This document shows positions 34,146 to 45,691 of a DNA stretch of 64,000 bases, in pieces; the stretch's first letter is position 1, and each line of letters begins with the position of its first letter. The position numbers and the translations under genes are program-made. This DNA comes from Drosophila pseudoobscura (Eukaryota > Arthropoda > Insecta > Diptera > Drosophilidae): the NCBI RefSeq assembly GCF_009870125.1, contig NW_022881696.1, forward strand, positions 1-64,000. The letters are read 5' to 3'. The notes beneath the pieces are model-generated. The model was not told the DNA's origin. It ran no database searches and saw nothing but the letters and a program-made list of their open reading frames with translations.

Positions 34146-35204
34146 ATGCAATGCTTTTGGGCATTTGTCTTGGGCATAATCTGTCTCCGCCTTGGAGCCG
34201 GACATGCCGTAGATCGAGGGCGACAGCTGCAGGTTCAGGCCGCAATTGGTGACTTGAGCCACGTGAGTAGCGTAGCCGGATCCCGAATCCGGATGTAGGG
34301 CTCCCATCTAAATCCACCTGCCTGCTTGCAGATCTGTGACGGCCGTCCGGATGGCGAACTGGTGCCCCATCCGTTGGACTGCAGTGGATACTTTGTCTGC
34401 GCGCGAGTCCCGACGCTCCACTACTGCGATCAGGGCCTCCAGTTCGACGAGACTCGTGGAGCGTGCGATCTGACGGAGAATACCAACTGCAGGCAGAGTG
34501 AGCTGCTGCAGGCCAGTCACAGACCGGCCAACGACTTTGTGGCCGACTCTTCTGAACTCATTTGGTGGCCCCAGCGGCCGCGCCCCGTCTTCGTGGCCGT
34601 TGACGTGGCCAGTGGACTGCCCGTAAGTCCCATGGCGAAGTACGACCCTCAGCATATCGAGTGCCGCCACTTTGGCGCCTACTTTCTGCCCCATCCAAGC
34701 AACTGCCGTCTGTACTTCATCTGTGCCTACGGGCACCTGCACCGTCATCAGTGCGGCCGTGGCACATTCTGGAACTACGAGCAGTCCGAGTGCCAGCTAA
34801 GCAATAGCGCCGTCTGCTACGGCCAGTCGCGGCCCGATCGCCAGGACGCCGACGGGGGGATAGACGAGACCAGTGGGACTACGACCAGCAGCGGGGGGGA
34901 GGTGACAGTCTGCTACATTGTTGGCACCAGCGGCACCAGCACGGTCTTCTCAGAGCCTTCCACTACGGACGCGACAGTACCGCTCCTGGAGCCAGTACCT
35001 TCTCCGCCACGCGCCGAAGCCAGTTCCCCCCTGACATGCCCTTCAGAGAAGCAGAGCTATATGTCCCATCCCGAGGACTGTAGCAAGTATTACATATGCA
35101 TTGGCGGCTTGCCGGTGCTGACGTCTTGTCCCAAGGGTCTCTACTGGGACCAGATGTCGGGATACTGCGACCTGGCCAAGAATGTCAAATGCTTCCAAGT
35201 TTGA
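34146..35204 (+). CDS. obst-F: Obstructor-F-like protein, three chitin-binding (CBM14) domains
   Basis: Exons 34146-34262 and 34332-35204, 69-base intron (GTGAGT to CTTGCAG), phase 0; 329 aa. The signal peptide MQCFWAFVLGIICLRLGAG is in exon 1. Three CBM14 domains: ICDGRPDGEL (about 40-93), HIECRHFGAY (about 157-212) and LTCPSEKQSY (about 270-328), separated by a spacer and then a long Ser/Thr/Glu-rich linker between the second and third. The obstructor family is defined by three such domains and acts in cuticle or chitin-matrix organisation. CG7306/obst-F is the member I recall in this CBM14 cluster, with similar length. Unlike the seven neighbours, its signal peptide is not split from the start codon. 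AATAAA at 35207-35212 almost overlaps the stop. Confidence 0.75.
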
Positions 35205-35206
35205 TC

Positions 35207-35212
35207 AATAAA
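35207..35212 (+). terminator. Poly(A) signal of the obst-F-like gene
   Basis: AATAAA beginning three bases after the TGA stop, so the 3' UTR is very short. Confidence 0.55.
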
Positions 35213-35578
35213 CTCGAGCTCCTAGTGCTCGATATTGCACTTGCTACATACGTATCGTGTCTGTGCACAAAAGAAGATTTCAACTGCAGATCCAACTGAA
35301 TTCGTATGTATGCGATCCATACATATTATCCTCTATCGAATCAATCGCAATTCCTGGCAGAAAATTCTTGATTGGAAAACATAAAAATCTGTAATGGGGC
35401 TTCAGATTATCTGCCTATTCGGAACAGAGTTCTTCCCATCTCTGACCATTATTGATGATTAAAAATGCTTCCGTTGGACTTTATTTTTGTTATTATTTCT
35501 TGAGTTCTTGATTATCCAAAAGCCAATACTGGTAAAAACTTTTCAAAAATATCTGGTATCCTTTGGCAGCACATACTT

Positions 35579-35815
35579 TTACAAAACTGTGGCCATTGTA
35601 AGCCTTTGCCACATGATGCTTCTGTTGTGAATATTTTCAGGTGTCTCCCTCTCCGGCTTATCAGAATGCCACGGATAGTGCTTCACTCCGGCTACGATTC
35701 GCTTCCATAGCGTTGGGGGATCTGTTTCATCCGCAGTGACGCTTGCTGGACCACAGATCACCATGAAAAGCAAAGTTCCACAGAAGGCCAATCTAAACAC
35801 GTTCGTTTCGCCCAT
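35579..35815 (-). CDS. Small secreted peptide precursor, family not recognised
   Basis: Single-exon frame of 78 aa starting MGETNVFRLAFCGTLLFMV. A clear signal peptide is likely cleaved near ASVTA, leaving about 50 residues beginning DETDPPTLWKRIVAGVKHYP. The mature part has no cysteine, is rich in Pro, His and Trp, and resembles a short effector or hormone-like peptide only in general terms. The gene has its own signals: minus-strand TATAAATA at 36035-36028 and AATAAA at 35485-35480. An in-frame extension upstream to 35938 has no signal-like sequence and is taken as 5' UTR. I do not know an orthologue; secretion is the only role the sequence supports. Confidence 0.6.
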   Translation of the reverse strand: MGETNVFRLAFCGTLLFMVICGPASVTADETDPPTLWKRIVAGVKHYPWHSDKPERETPENIHNRSIMWQRLTMATVL

Positions 35816-36027
35816 CTGGAGGCTCCGTTTACACTCGTTTACTGGATTGTGTGCAAGTGACTGATCTTCAAAATAAATTAAAAACAGACTCGGCATGATG
35901 GCAATCTTATCAATAGAGAATATTTTACAACGCTGCAAATTGCTTTACAGCAGATACTACTGGGATAAGATAGCAAAGATACTAAGTTGTACAGTGGCGA
36001 AGCTAAGTATTGGCAAAGCACTTGTCT

Positions 36028-36035
36028 ATTTATAG
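36028..36035 (-). promoter_or_regulatory. TATA box of the small secreted peptide gene
   Basis: TATAAATA on the minus strand, giving a predicted 5' UTR of about 185 bases. Confidence 0.45.
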
Positions 36036-36356
36036 AGAACCAATAATTGTATCCGATGAATTAAAATATTTTCTATTATAGTGGCTACTTTTTAGAACGG
36101 TGTTTTTTTGCCTTCTTATGCAAAACTTCAGCAGGAGAAAATACATACATATATTATTTCATGTGCAAATTCATAAGCATAGGGGCTAGTGGTGGCGAAA
36201 AGTCGCGTCCTCTTCGATCGCTGGTGGGTCTATACGAAGTATTCGATTATTATATTGGCACGTACAAATTATGGCTAAGAGAAATATATTATATTATTCC
36301 GATTTTGTGGGAAAAACGAAGGAGTGTAAAAAGTATTTCTATAAAACATCTACATA

Positions 36357-38028
36357 CAGTCAGCACAACATTTATTCGGACACTCGTCTATGTCAACTTT
36401 CTTTATAAATAACTTGAAAAGTATTTAAGTTTGACAAAAAATTTTTATTTCATTATGAACATGGATATTATTACTACTAATTTCAAAACTAAAAACAAAA
36501 AAAAACTTCTTTGGCGTATCAAAAAAAATTAAAAGTATCAAAAAAGCCACTTTTTTACGCACAACAATTATTCGGACACTTTATATTTTGTACGAAAAAA
36601 ACTTATTGTCCCCAATTTTTTCTGATTTAAATATTTGGTGGGGCCGCCCTTAGCTTTAATAACAGCTTTTAGACGTCGGGGCATACTTTTTACCAAATGA
36701 TTGGTTTCATTTGGATCAATTTTCTCAAATTTCGTCATCAGACCCGTTTTAAGGATTTCCTTGGAGGAAATTTTATGTTTCCTAATTTTTTTTTCTAGCA
36801 AATCCCAAACATGCTCTATGGCGTTCAGATCTGGTGACTACGGCGGCGTTTTTAACTGCTTGCACTGATACAACAGCCATTCTTGGACCAAAAACGAGGT
36901 ATTTTTGGGGTCATTGTCTTGTTGAAACAAGAAATGCATCGCTTTAAGACCCAATTTTTCGACACTCGCCATTGAATTGTCAGTCAAAATTTTCTTGTAG
37001 ATGTGTTAGTCCATCTTCGTCTCAATAAACACCATTTTACCAGGTCCAGCTGCTGCCATACACCCCCAAACCATTACATTTCCATCGCCATGCTTCACTT
37101 CATTTCCGATGTGAACAAAAAAAAAAGATTGGAGTTCGCAAAACTTCACTTAAATAAGCCAGATTCCTTTTTGGAGAGTGTTATATTTAATGAGGAGTCT
37201 AAATATAATATATTCGGACATGATGGACCATCCAAAGTATGGAGAAAGGATAATCAAGCCATGAAAGAGAAAGACCTCATCCCAACAGTGAAGCATGGCG
37301 GTGGAAATGTAATGGTTTGGGGGTGTATAGCAGCAGCTGGACCTGGGCAAATGGTGTTTATTGAGACCAAGATGGACAAACACATCTACAAGAAAATTTT
37401 GACTGACAATTCAATGGCGAGTGTCGAAAAATTGGGTCTTAAAGCGATGCATTTCTTGTTTCAAAAAGACAATGACCCCAAAAATACCTCGTTTTTGGTC
37501 CAAGAATGGCTGTTGTACCAGTGCAAGCAGTTAAAAACGCCGCCGTAGTCACCAGATCTGAACGCCATAGAGCATGTTTGGGATTTGCTAGAAAAAAAAA
37601 TTAGGAAACATAAAATTTCCTCCAAGGAAATCCTTAAAACGGGTCTGATGACGAAATTTGAGAAAATTGATCCAAATGAAACCAATCATTTGGTAAAAAG
37701 TATGCCCCGACGTCTAAAAGCTGTTATTAAAGCTAAGGGCGGCCCCACCAAATATTTAAATCAGAAAAAATTGGGGACAATAAGTTTTTTTCGTACAAAA
37801 TATAAAGTGTCCGAATAATTGTTGTGCGTAAAAAAGTGGCTTTTTTGATACTTTTAATTTTTTTTGATACGCCAAAGAAGTTTTTTTTGTTTTTAGTTTT
37901 GAAATTAGTAGTAATAATATCCATGTTCATAATGAAATAAAAATTTTTTGTCAAACTTAAATACTTTTCAAGTTATTTATAAAGAAAGTTGACATAGACG
38001 AGTGTCCGAATAAATGTTGTGCTGACTG
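36357..38028 (+). mobile_element. Palindromic Tc1-like DNA transposon derivative (1,672 bp)
   Basis: Ends CAGTCAGCACAACATTTATT and its reverse complement, flanked by TA on both sides (36355-36356, 38029-38030), the Tc1/mariner target. The outer 743 bases (36357-37099) are a near-perfect reverse complement of the inner-to-right half (37287-38028). Only a 187-base centre (37100-37286) is single copy. The right half encodes the C-terminal part of a Tc1 transposase (37105-37818): HGGGNVMVWG, FQKDNDPKNTS with the second catalytic Asp, then SPDLNAIEHVWD. A TAG interrupts the frame just before SPDLN in both arms. The N-terminal DNA-binding half is missing, replaced by the inverted copy. It is non-autonomous; arm similarity suggests recent formation or conversion between arms. 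Confidence 0.9.
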
Positions 38029-38075
38029 TATGTATGTTCTTAGATTACATTAGAAGCGTCTTAATAATTAGTACA

Positions 38076-38600
38076 TTTAATTTTTTCATCCGCCGGGCAG
38101 TTCTTTTCGCCGTCACAGCGCCAGGAGGCTGATATACGAAGAAGGACTTCTTCGTGGCATTATTCCACGACACTGGAGCCGCTGTTTCCACACCCTCCCC
38201 GTTGTCTAGGTCAATGGCTATGCTATGGCAATGTCGAAGGGCTGTCCACTGTCCAGAGTTGGCCAAGACGCTCTCGGTGCTCCAGTACATATAGTCTTGC
38301 TGCCAATTAGTATCTGACGCTTGTTGCTATCCAGTAGAGGCGTATCGTTTCCTGGTCGGATGTGCGTCGGAGTGCGACGCATGGAGCTCGACCAGGACCA
38401 GGGAACACGGCTGCTCCACCCCCCCTTCCACAAGATGCGCGCCCTCGGCACGGAACGCAGATAATCAGGACATTGTCGTTGCACAGCTTTATTTAGCTTC
38501 TCCATTGGTCATGCCGACCTGTTTAACAACTCCGTCTGCAAAATGCATTTAAATGTAAAATCCACCTTTCGCACAATATACCTTGAAGACAAAATTGCAT
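38076..38600 (-). pseudogene. Broken or badly sequenced minus-strand coding gene, unrecognised
   Basis: A possible start exon, 38600-38582 (ATGCAATTTTGTCTTCAAG), splices over 46 bases to 38535. The spliced frame reads MQFCLQDGVVKQVGMTNGEAK and stops. Further down, protein-like segments lie in shifting frames: RQCPDYLRSVPRAR, EGAHLVEGGVEQPCSLVLVE, and DYMYWSTESVLANSGQWTAL followed by IAIDLDNGEGVETAAPVSWN. A last stretch in another frame, SWRCDGEKNCPADEKIKC, looks LDL-receptor class A-like but could be chance. At least three breaks are needed to read through. It resembles a single gene that is decayed or carries indel errors. The family is not recognised. Confidence 0.4.
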
Positions 38601-38639
38601 TGCTGTGCGTTTTTGCGAACAGCTGTTGTCACCTTTATC

Positions 38640-38720
38640 CACCAGTCTGGCAGCGCTGTGAAAATCACCGATGGATGGATGGTAACACTATCAGCTGATT
38701 TCTGGCGCCAAGAACCAAGA
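38640..38720. promoter_or_regulatory. Possible housekeeping-type promoter segment
   Basis: Contains TGGTAACACTATC, a Motif 1 variant (38691 region), next to CAGCTG E-box words near 38621 and 38694. It lies just upstream of the broken minus-strand gene starting at 38600. Weak evidence. Confidence 0.3.
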
Positions 38721-38804
38721 AAGTGACAACAAAATTTCTGCCGCAAACTTTGGAAAACAACTGAAAATTCAGAAAATGCACAAAAAAAACACAAATAAGT
38801 CCAC

Positions 38805-38972
38805 TTAGGCGGTTAGTACTAGTTGTTCTAGTATGCCTTTTTCCAAAAGTTCCAAAATGGTTTCTATTGCTTTGCACAGTTGATCCTCATAGGCGCTGAG
38901 TGACGGCTGGCGCCACACCAAATGTTCAATTTGAATATTCTTTAATGTTGTAATGACTGTTGTAACAGACAT
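38805..38972 (-). CDS. 55-residue small protein ORF, unrecognised
   Basis: ATG at 38972 to TAA at 38807-38805. Protein starts MSVTTVITTLKNIQIEHLVW, continues RQPSLSAYEDQLCKAIETIL and ends ELLEKGILEQLVLTA. Predicted character: a short beta-like N-terminus followed by two amphipathic helices, with ordinary codon use and no low complexity. It starts only 36 bases after the stop of the upstream minus-strand ORF, suggesting a dicistronic mRNA or, less likely, a terminal exon of the upstream gene. No signal peptide. I do not recognise the family. Confidence 0.5.
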   Translation of the reverse strand: MSVTTVITTLKNIQIEHLVWRQPSLSAYEDQLCKAIETILELLEKGILEQLVLTA

Positions 38973-39008
38973 TTAAATTTAAATTTAAACAAATTTGGAA
39001 ATTAAACT

Positions 39009-39608
39009 TTAAAGTTTGGCAACGTGACGCAGCTCCTCTGATCGAAAGATCGCTCTGGGCAAGTTGTTCATGTTTGTTAGGTTACTGAGAGCGCGTATTG
39101 CTTGTATACTTGACTGGAGTGTTGACTGAGGATACACAGTCTTTGTGTGGTCTTCCAGCACCGCCTGGTCGAAGGGAACAGAAGAGTTTGTTATGGCTGT
39201 GGATCCTATGATGGTGAGCGGTTCTTCCTGCATATTTGTTTCCAAAATGCTATTCTTCTCTCGAAAAGAAATGGTATCTACTTATATTCATATACATATG
39301 TACCTACATATGAACACATGTAGATTTAAAATATCGTTGATATTGATCGTTGCTAGCTGGACAAGTCTTTAGATGTAAAATGTGGCTTTACCGTGAGAGC
39401 ATATTGGTCGGGAAAAACGACTCATCACGTCCATGGCACTGTTCAGGAAGAACACACCAATACGGATCCCGCCTGCAGACAGGACCACGCTGAAGACGCG
39501 GAGAACTGTTTGTGCATCCGAGCATCCCACATACTGCGAACTGCGAGGCAAAACTGTATACCCTAGTGCCCTAAAATTATGGGGTATAATAAATGATGTC
39601 AGTTCCAT
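39009..39608 (-). CDS. Two-exon unrecognised protein, about 155 aa
   Basis: Exon 1 is 39608-39392 and exon 2 is 39259-39009, joined across a 132-base intron (donor GTAAAG, acceptor TTCTTTTCGAG), phase 1, keeping the frame. The protein starts MELTSFIIPHNFRALGYTVL, with a moderately hydrophobic region around VLRVFSVVLSAGGIRIGVFF, and ends FRSEELRHVAKL. The second half is polar (EEPLTIIGSTAITNSSVPFD). The coherent join of two open stretches is the main support. More 5' exons are possible. No family recognised. It is followed after 36 bases by the 55-codon ORF on the same strand. Confidence 0.5.
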
Positions 39609-40100
39609 GCTAACGAACGTTTAAAGATTGTCCCTGATCTCAACGCACATTGATCTGTTCATTCATAAATAATCCATTAACGTCTTCGGTTTTCTGTTTT
39701 TTGTTTGCTTATGTATCCATCTATGTACATACATATGTACGTTTATTCCGATATTGTATGTGAACATACAAATGTTTCGCGCAATATTTTGCTTAATTTA
39801 AATTTATCTTCCAAAGCGGTTAGAGCTCAGTTAGGGCTCGCTATCCGCTCTCAGCCGTTCGGCGGCGTTCTGCTCATTAATTAATTCAAGCGTCCAAACT
39901 CGGTCGCTGGTCAACAAAAAAACTCTCTGTGAAGTGACTCATGAGCCAACGCGTGCTTCTGGGGTCGGAACACTTGACACCCTTCAAGATTGGTCGTTCC
40001 TATGGCAGTAGTATGATATGGTGGTAGGACTATTATAGACACAATTTGGACAGAGTCTTTAAAAATTATTGGATTGAATTGTTATCAATCAAGTACGAAT
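39609..40100. other. Spacer and possible promoter of the large plus-strand gene
   Basis: AT-rich sequence, then GC-richer sequence from about 39810 with a TCAGTT Initiator-like word at 39827-39832. No coding. Confidence 0.35.
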
Positions 40101-41132
40101 TGATTGTCAAAATTCAAGCAAATCTTCTCTTGTAAAGTGCTCTAAAAAGCTGAAAGCTCGAAAACTGAACCCTGTATCCCCTCTGAAAGAGTAAACAGCT
40201 GGAGCCGCGCCGCCGCATTGCCAGCGCACGCACACCACTCTGTTCCAACGCCGAAAGAGAGTCTGACAGCGAGAGAGAGAGCCGCACTATTTTTGCTGCG
40301 GCGATCGGTCGTACATGAAACGCCAGAGTTGGCATTTAGCTTTGTCCGCGAGCGGGAGTTTTTTTTTTTGTTATTTATTTTCGCAACGACGTCGTTCCCT
40401 GGAAGTAAGTGCGCACACATGGCGGTACTACTCGCGACTCGGGCACATTGCTAATTCTGATGCGCGCAGCGATAGGATTAAGTGCGGTGCGGTGCGGCTC
40501 GCTTCGGAATTGTTCACCAGCTAGCTTGTGAGTGTAGCAGCTGCAGGGCGACGGCTGTCCGTCCTGAACCCAATTTTTTTCAAGTGCAAAAAAGCTGGCG
40601 TTGTTTAATAGAAACACAATAACAATAATTAGAGGTAATCAAATTGAAACGTGCAAAACGGCGAGAAAGAGAGAGCATGTCATTTTGTGCGTGTTCCGTG
40701 TGCCAGCGTGCGTTAGTGTTTCTGTGTGTGTTGTGTTTGTGAGGTGAGCGAGAGCGAAAGCAGCGAGAGAGTGGCTCTCAGCTGTCAGCTGGTTGTCAAA
40801 TTGCGCAAAAAGCCTTTATATAAACGCTCTCTCTCTCTCTCTCTCTCTCTCTTTCTACATATATGTAAGGTACATAAGGTGCACATGAAAATATGTACTA
40901 TTTAATTTTGTTTTGTTTTCCATGCACTGCGTTTCGTTAGAGCATTTCGACGACTGCGTCGTCTATTCCCGAAACAAACTGCAGTCCGTCCCCTAGCGGT
41001 ACTGGGCAAATAAGAGTGAAGTGCATTTCTTTGTCGGCGTGTGCGCGCGCTTCAAAGCTGGCTGCCGCTGAAAAAACGGCTGCGCTTTGACCAGGCCAAA
41101 ATCGAGCAAGGCTACATACTATGTATACGAGA

Positions 41133-41176
<44 letters not shown>

Positions 41177-41456
41177 GTGTGAGCGCAAGCGTCGCGTCGG
41201 ACTTCGAATCGGACGTATCGTCGGGTCGGTAAAATGCCAATGCGATTCCGAGTGTTAATGAAAAAGGCAAAGCTTATGAAAATCTCGAAAGCAACAGCAG
41301 CAGTAGCACAGCAGTGAAACAGTAGAGCAGCAACAGCGAAAATCGGAAACTACTTATATCAAAAGCAGTCTATCAGGAAAGAGCGACACACACACACACA
41401 CATACGCACACACATACGCACTAAATATCAACTTGTGGAGCTGATAACGCTGAAGG
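40101..41456 (+). other. Probable noncoding first exon (5' UTR) of the large plus-strand gene
   Basis: GAGA/CT-rich, unusually GC-rich sequence with CT tracts at 40825-40853 and 41130-41161, ending in a plausible donor TGAAGG/GTAAAT at 41456/41457. It holds a short upstream ORF at 41234-41317 (MPMRFRVLMKKAKLMKISK..., 27 aa). GAGAG words are GAF sites typical of developmental fly promoters. The start site is not fixed. Confidence 0.4.
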
Positions 41457-43988
41457 GTAAATATTGCCAACACTTTCTGATGTCCCGCCCGACACTACGA
41501 CACGACACTACAACCGAACCCAATAATTGGAAATATGCTTGGCTGCCATATGCACCGATGTCTTCAGATTAACTGAAAAACTACAAAATATACCATCCAT
41601 AACAGATTTTCATTTGAATCAGTGGTCTTTGGGCCGGGTTTCACTGTGGCAGACATGCGGAACGTACATGTGGGAGATGGCACATCTTGTTATCAGCTTT
41701 TTATCACGTTAATCTGCTAGAGATTTATGTAACATGCATATATCACACGACCTTATCATGAGTCCACCCCCCACCTATGTACCTGATGCGTTCCATCATT
41801 AGTACCTACTAGTTCGCACAGTGTTGGAACCGGTTCGTTGGAGCTCGGGTTCCTATAAGGATTACCACAAGGAAGAGAGCGTCTATCTATCATCAGTGAC
41901 GGATGCTGCATATGAGAGTGCTTCGACAACAACAATGCGATGTCAATGAGACACGCAAACAGGTTTCATCCGAACCCAAACAACGAGACAACACAACACA
42001 AAACACAGCACCATCGGAGAGGCAGCCAAGTGTATGCCCGACTGGCACCTACCCCGCACTTCCTACATATTTCTCTGGAGTGTATTCATTTCATAAAAAG
42101 AGACAAAAGACAAAAGGCCATCGAGCCCTCTCACAAATTTTGGATTCTTTACAAGTTGTCTCAAGTGGACGACGGACTTACGTCAGCCGGTGTGACCGTT
42201 GGGTTGCAGGGTGTCCATTTCGTAGAATTTTGATTGCCAGTTGTTAGAAAGCATTCGGTTTTGGCCATGTTCGATGTGCCGTACATTGTACATACCTAGG
42301 ATTTGTCCCCAGAAGATGGCCGAGCGCCCCATGGAAGCTTTCACTGGATTACATGTTTCCTCCGCACTGATCTGAACTCTACGCGGGCATAGCCATGTGG
42401 CATGCGGTAACGTAATACGCATCGAAGCTTCTGTTTCGTCTCAAGCCCAAGACCAAGTGAATCTAACACACAAAAGCCGGGTTCAAGCGGACACAATCAC
42501 AATCCCTCGTCAAAATGTAATCAAACGCGAATCGGAGAATCCACTGAACCATAGCGAATATTCAAACGAAATCGATATCGATATCGGGATCCAGTGGCAG
42601 GTGCAAGAGCAGAGAAATCACTTTAAAATAAATGAAAAGTCAGTTAAAATATCATTGGGCTTTAGGACCTCAGAAGCAGGTCTGCTCTCGTTAACATTTA
42701 ACCACAAATGCGAGTACTTTTGCGGCTAAATTTGAAGTTGATCTCAAGACCCGGGAGACAGGGCAACTGATATTGATATTGATATTGATATTCTGATCAT
42801 GATCATGATCATGATCACGGCTTCTCTATGCGGTTTAATGCGTGCACCCCTCTCGATACCCTTCACAGCAGAAGGGTAAATACAGGGTGACAGGGTGTCT
42901 GCCAGAGAAACCGGAAACTCTTGTCATAGATTGGCATATTTTTATGCAGCAGAGAATATCGATTGGATATTGTAGGTTAAAATAGCTAATGAAAACCCAA
43001 TTTCTGCAAGCAATAATGTGATTGTGATTGTCGGGTATCTCACAGTCGGTATGGGAACTACAATGTTATTTAGATTTATTTTTAGCGGAGGATGGGTCTC
43101 CATTAGACATTCAAGTCGAGTTTTTCCAATGGATGTCAGCATAGAAATGTCAATGATATGTCAAACAATCCATTCAGAGGGCTTTCCGAAGGTCTTTTAC
43201 GCTTAAAGGGACTCTCAATGACGGAATAATCTCATGATAAATTACTGAAACCAAAATGCACTCCAGAAACTGCTTGAACTCACAAATATCACGTGCATTT
43301 TATCTGTTGGGACAAAAGTATAGTACCATATATCACGTACATTGTACGTATATGCAAGGATACACGTTGCATTGGGCCTACTCTTGTATGAATGCCTCAT
43401 TTGCAAGTAGTGATGGAACACGCCTAATCTTCAAATAAAAGCCTCATTCTTAGCCTTCGAAAGATAGGACCTGCCGGTAGAACCCTCCCGAAAGTACACA
43501 CTTTCCAAGTGGGATCCGGCTTCTGGCCTTAGTGGCCTAATTGGCTTTGCCTCTGAAGTTCCGGATCCAAAAAGAGTCAATACTCCTTAATTGTCGTGTG
43601 CGTGAGTCATTTCAACAATTAAAAATAAGTAAAGTTCTGCTGGATTGCGGGATTGACATTGATAAAACACACACAAGCTCGGGAGTGAGTATAAAACGAC
43701 TATCAAGTACCCTGCACTATGGTTTTTTGTTTATCCTGGCTATGTATTACTCCTCCCATTTCTTGGAGGTTTATTCTTTGAAAACTGACTCCAGCCAGAC
43801 GCGCAAGCAAAATGCATCCAAGAACAACATACATGTTGCGTGCGTGACTAGATGTGTATAATTCTAGCAATTGAAATGTCAATTTAGTTCAGCAACATAT
43901 TGCTTGAGAAAATCATCAACTGATTTTCTGATGTGCAATCGATTGAGTGGCACAAAAATGTTGATAGCGTTTCCAGAGAGAAAGAGTG

Positions 43989-44019
<31 letters not shown>

Positions 44020-45540
44020 TATCAGTGCTGTACAATCTTTTTGGATTCCCACAACAGGTGAAAAACGGAACCAAAGCAATCAACAGCCAACCACCCACAC
44101 ACCCACACACCCACACACCCACACATGCTAACAGCAGATATCGCACCACCAAAGGGTAGGGAACGTGTGACTGGGGCTTTTTTTTGTTTTTTGTTTCTGT
44201 TTTTGTTTTTCTTCTGTGTGGAAATCTTATCAAACAGCGAATGTTGTGAATGTTGTTTTTGAGGCTTTGGCTGGAAATAAAAATTGCTCGAGATAACAAT
44301 TTAGGCAAAAGTTTCACCACAATGGAGAAGAGGGTCTATCCCTATCTCTATCTCTCCACTCAGTCATTTATTCCATTTTAGCCGGGTTCCACTAGAGCTC
44401 ATCCACATGCCAATCTGTTGGAGTGGCAGGCGGCAAGTGGCAAGAGTGGCCAAAGTGGCCAGAGTGGCCAGTGTGGCCAGAGTCGCTCAGTGGCAAATAA
44501 GCTGCACTCTTTCCTGGGCAATACTTCAATATGTGCGAGTATCTTGTTTCAGCACTGGAGGAGAGTAAAAGGGAAGCGGAAGGGAATGGCTAAGGGTAAG
44601 GGAAAGAGTGGGTGTTTGCACTTTGGCAATATCTACTGCACACGAGAGATAGTGGCTCCCTCGATTCCAGATATCACTCGCATGCGAGCATGTCTGTCAT
44701 TTGATTTTTGTATTTCCATCGCACATATGTACATCCATGATGGATGTATGTACATTGCACATTGTATGTACATATTGGACGGTCGCACTCTTCTGTGGCC
44801 TTATCAATACGAACGAACCGAACGACTGCCGTCCTTTTGGGCGATGATAAATTGACTGACAGACTGCTATTCCGGCTCGTCCATTGTCCAGCACTGCCCA
44901 GAGGTCAATGTCACTCAAAACAGGGAATTTGAATGGACATTTGACTGATGGAATCACTAAATTTTGGCACCGACTCTGCTTCAAGACCGAAATGGAAGAG
45001 AAGGCTCCAAATCCATAAATCAACTATGTTCGATCGACTATATTCGAGTGTATTTTGAGTTTATTGGAATAAGTTTCTCCAAGAATTTCATTTCCAAATT
45101 AATTGAAGGAAAAGCTGTTTTCTTTTTTCCGAGATTTTATAGAAATGAATACTCCAAAGGCGATCATTTCTTTGAATTGGTATTCCATTTACTCTTCAAA
45201 AAAGTTCTGTATTTTTTTATCTAGAATTCCACTAAATTCATTCGAAAAATGTACAATATTCATAGTCAATTCTCGACGGATTGCTCTGAAAATAAAGGCA
45301 AGATAAGCTGAAATTTCTTTTGTAATAAATACGATAGCCTCTGAAAGTTGATGAACATATAGAAGGAACAGAGCTCCTATATCTCTAGAGTATGTTGAAC
45401 TGTGGGGCAAGGCAGCGGAGTGGGAGGGGCATTAGATCAATAAAACAATTGGCCCAAAAGAAACAATGACTCGATTCTTAATCAAGAAATTTGTTAACAC
45501 TCTCTTTCGCTCTCTCTCTCTCTCTATCTCTCTCTCGTTT
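41457..45540 (+). other. Intron of the large plus-strand gene
   Basis: No coding exon recognised. Contains (TGATAT)n then (GATCAT)n at about 42770-42818, a GA run at 43994-44020, (CCCACACA)n at 44090-44125 and a GTGGCCAGA minisatellite at 44436-44482. Ends in a long CT tract and the acceptor CTCGTTTAG. Confidence 0.45.
44436..44482. repeat. AGTGGCC(A/G)-type minisatellite, about five units
   Basis: Imperfect nine-base unit AGTGGCCAG/AGTGGCCAA repeated in tandem. Confidence 0.7.
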
Positions 45541-45650
45541 AGGAGGGCCTAAAGTCCACTGGCCTTGGAATGTATGCCACAAGGGAGACAAAGAGCGCCG
45601 CCAAGGCGCAGAAAAAGACCCAAAAGGTGACCAAAAAGCAGCAACAGAAG

Positions 45651-45691
<41 letters not shown>

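Noticed and set aside
38076-38136. Firm call of an LDL-receptor class A domain from CDGEKNCPADEKIKC
   Set aside because: Only one short segment in one of several frames, with off-consensus spacing; mentioned as a possibility only.
41234-41317. Short ORF MPMRFRVLMKKAK as the start of the large gene
   Set aside because: It stops after 27 codons and is not joined to the coding exon by any visible splice; kept only as a possible upstream ORF.
42770-42818. Regular short repeats considered as a CRISPR-like or binding-site array
   Set aside because: Plain (TGATAT)n and (GATCAT)n microsatellites in a eukaryotic intron.
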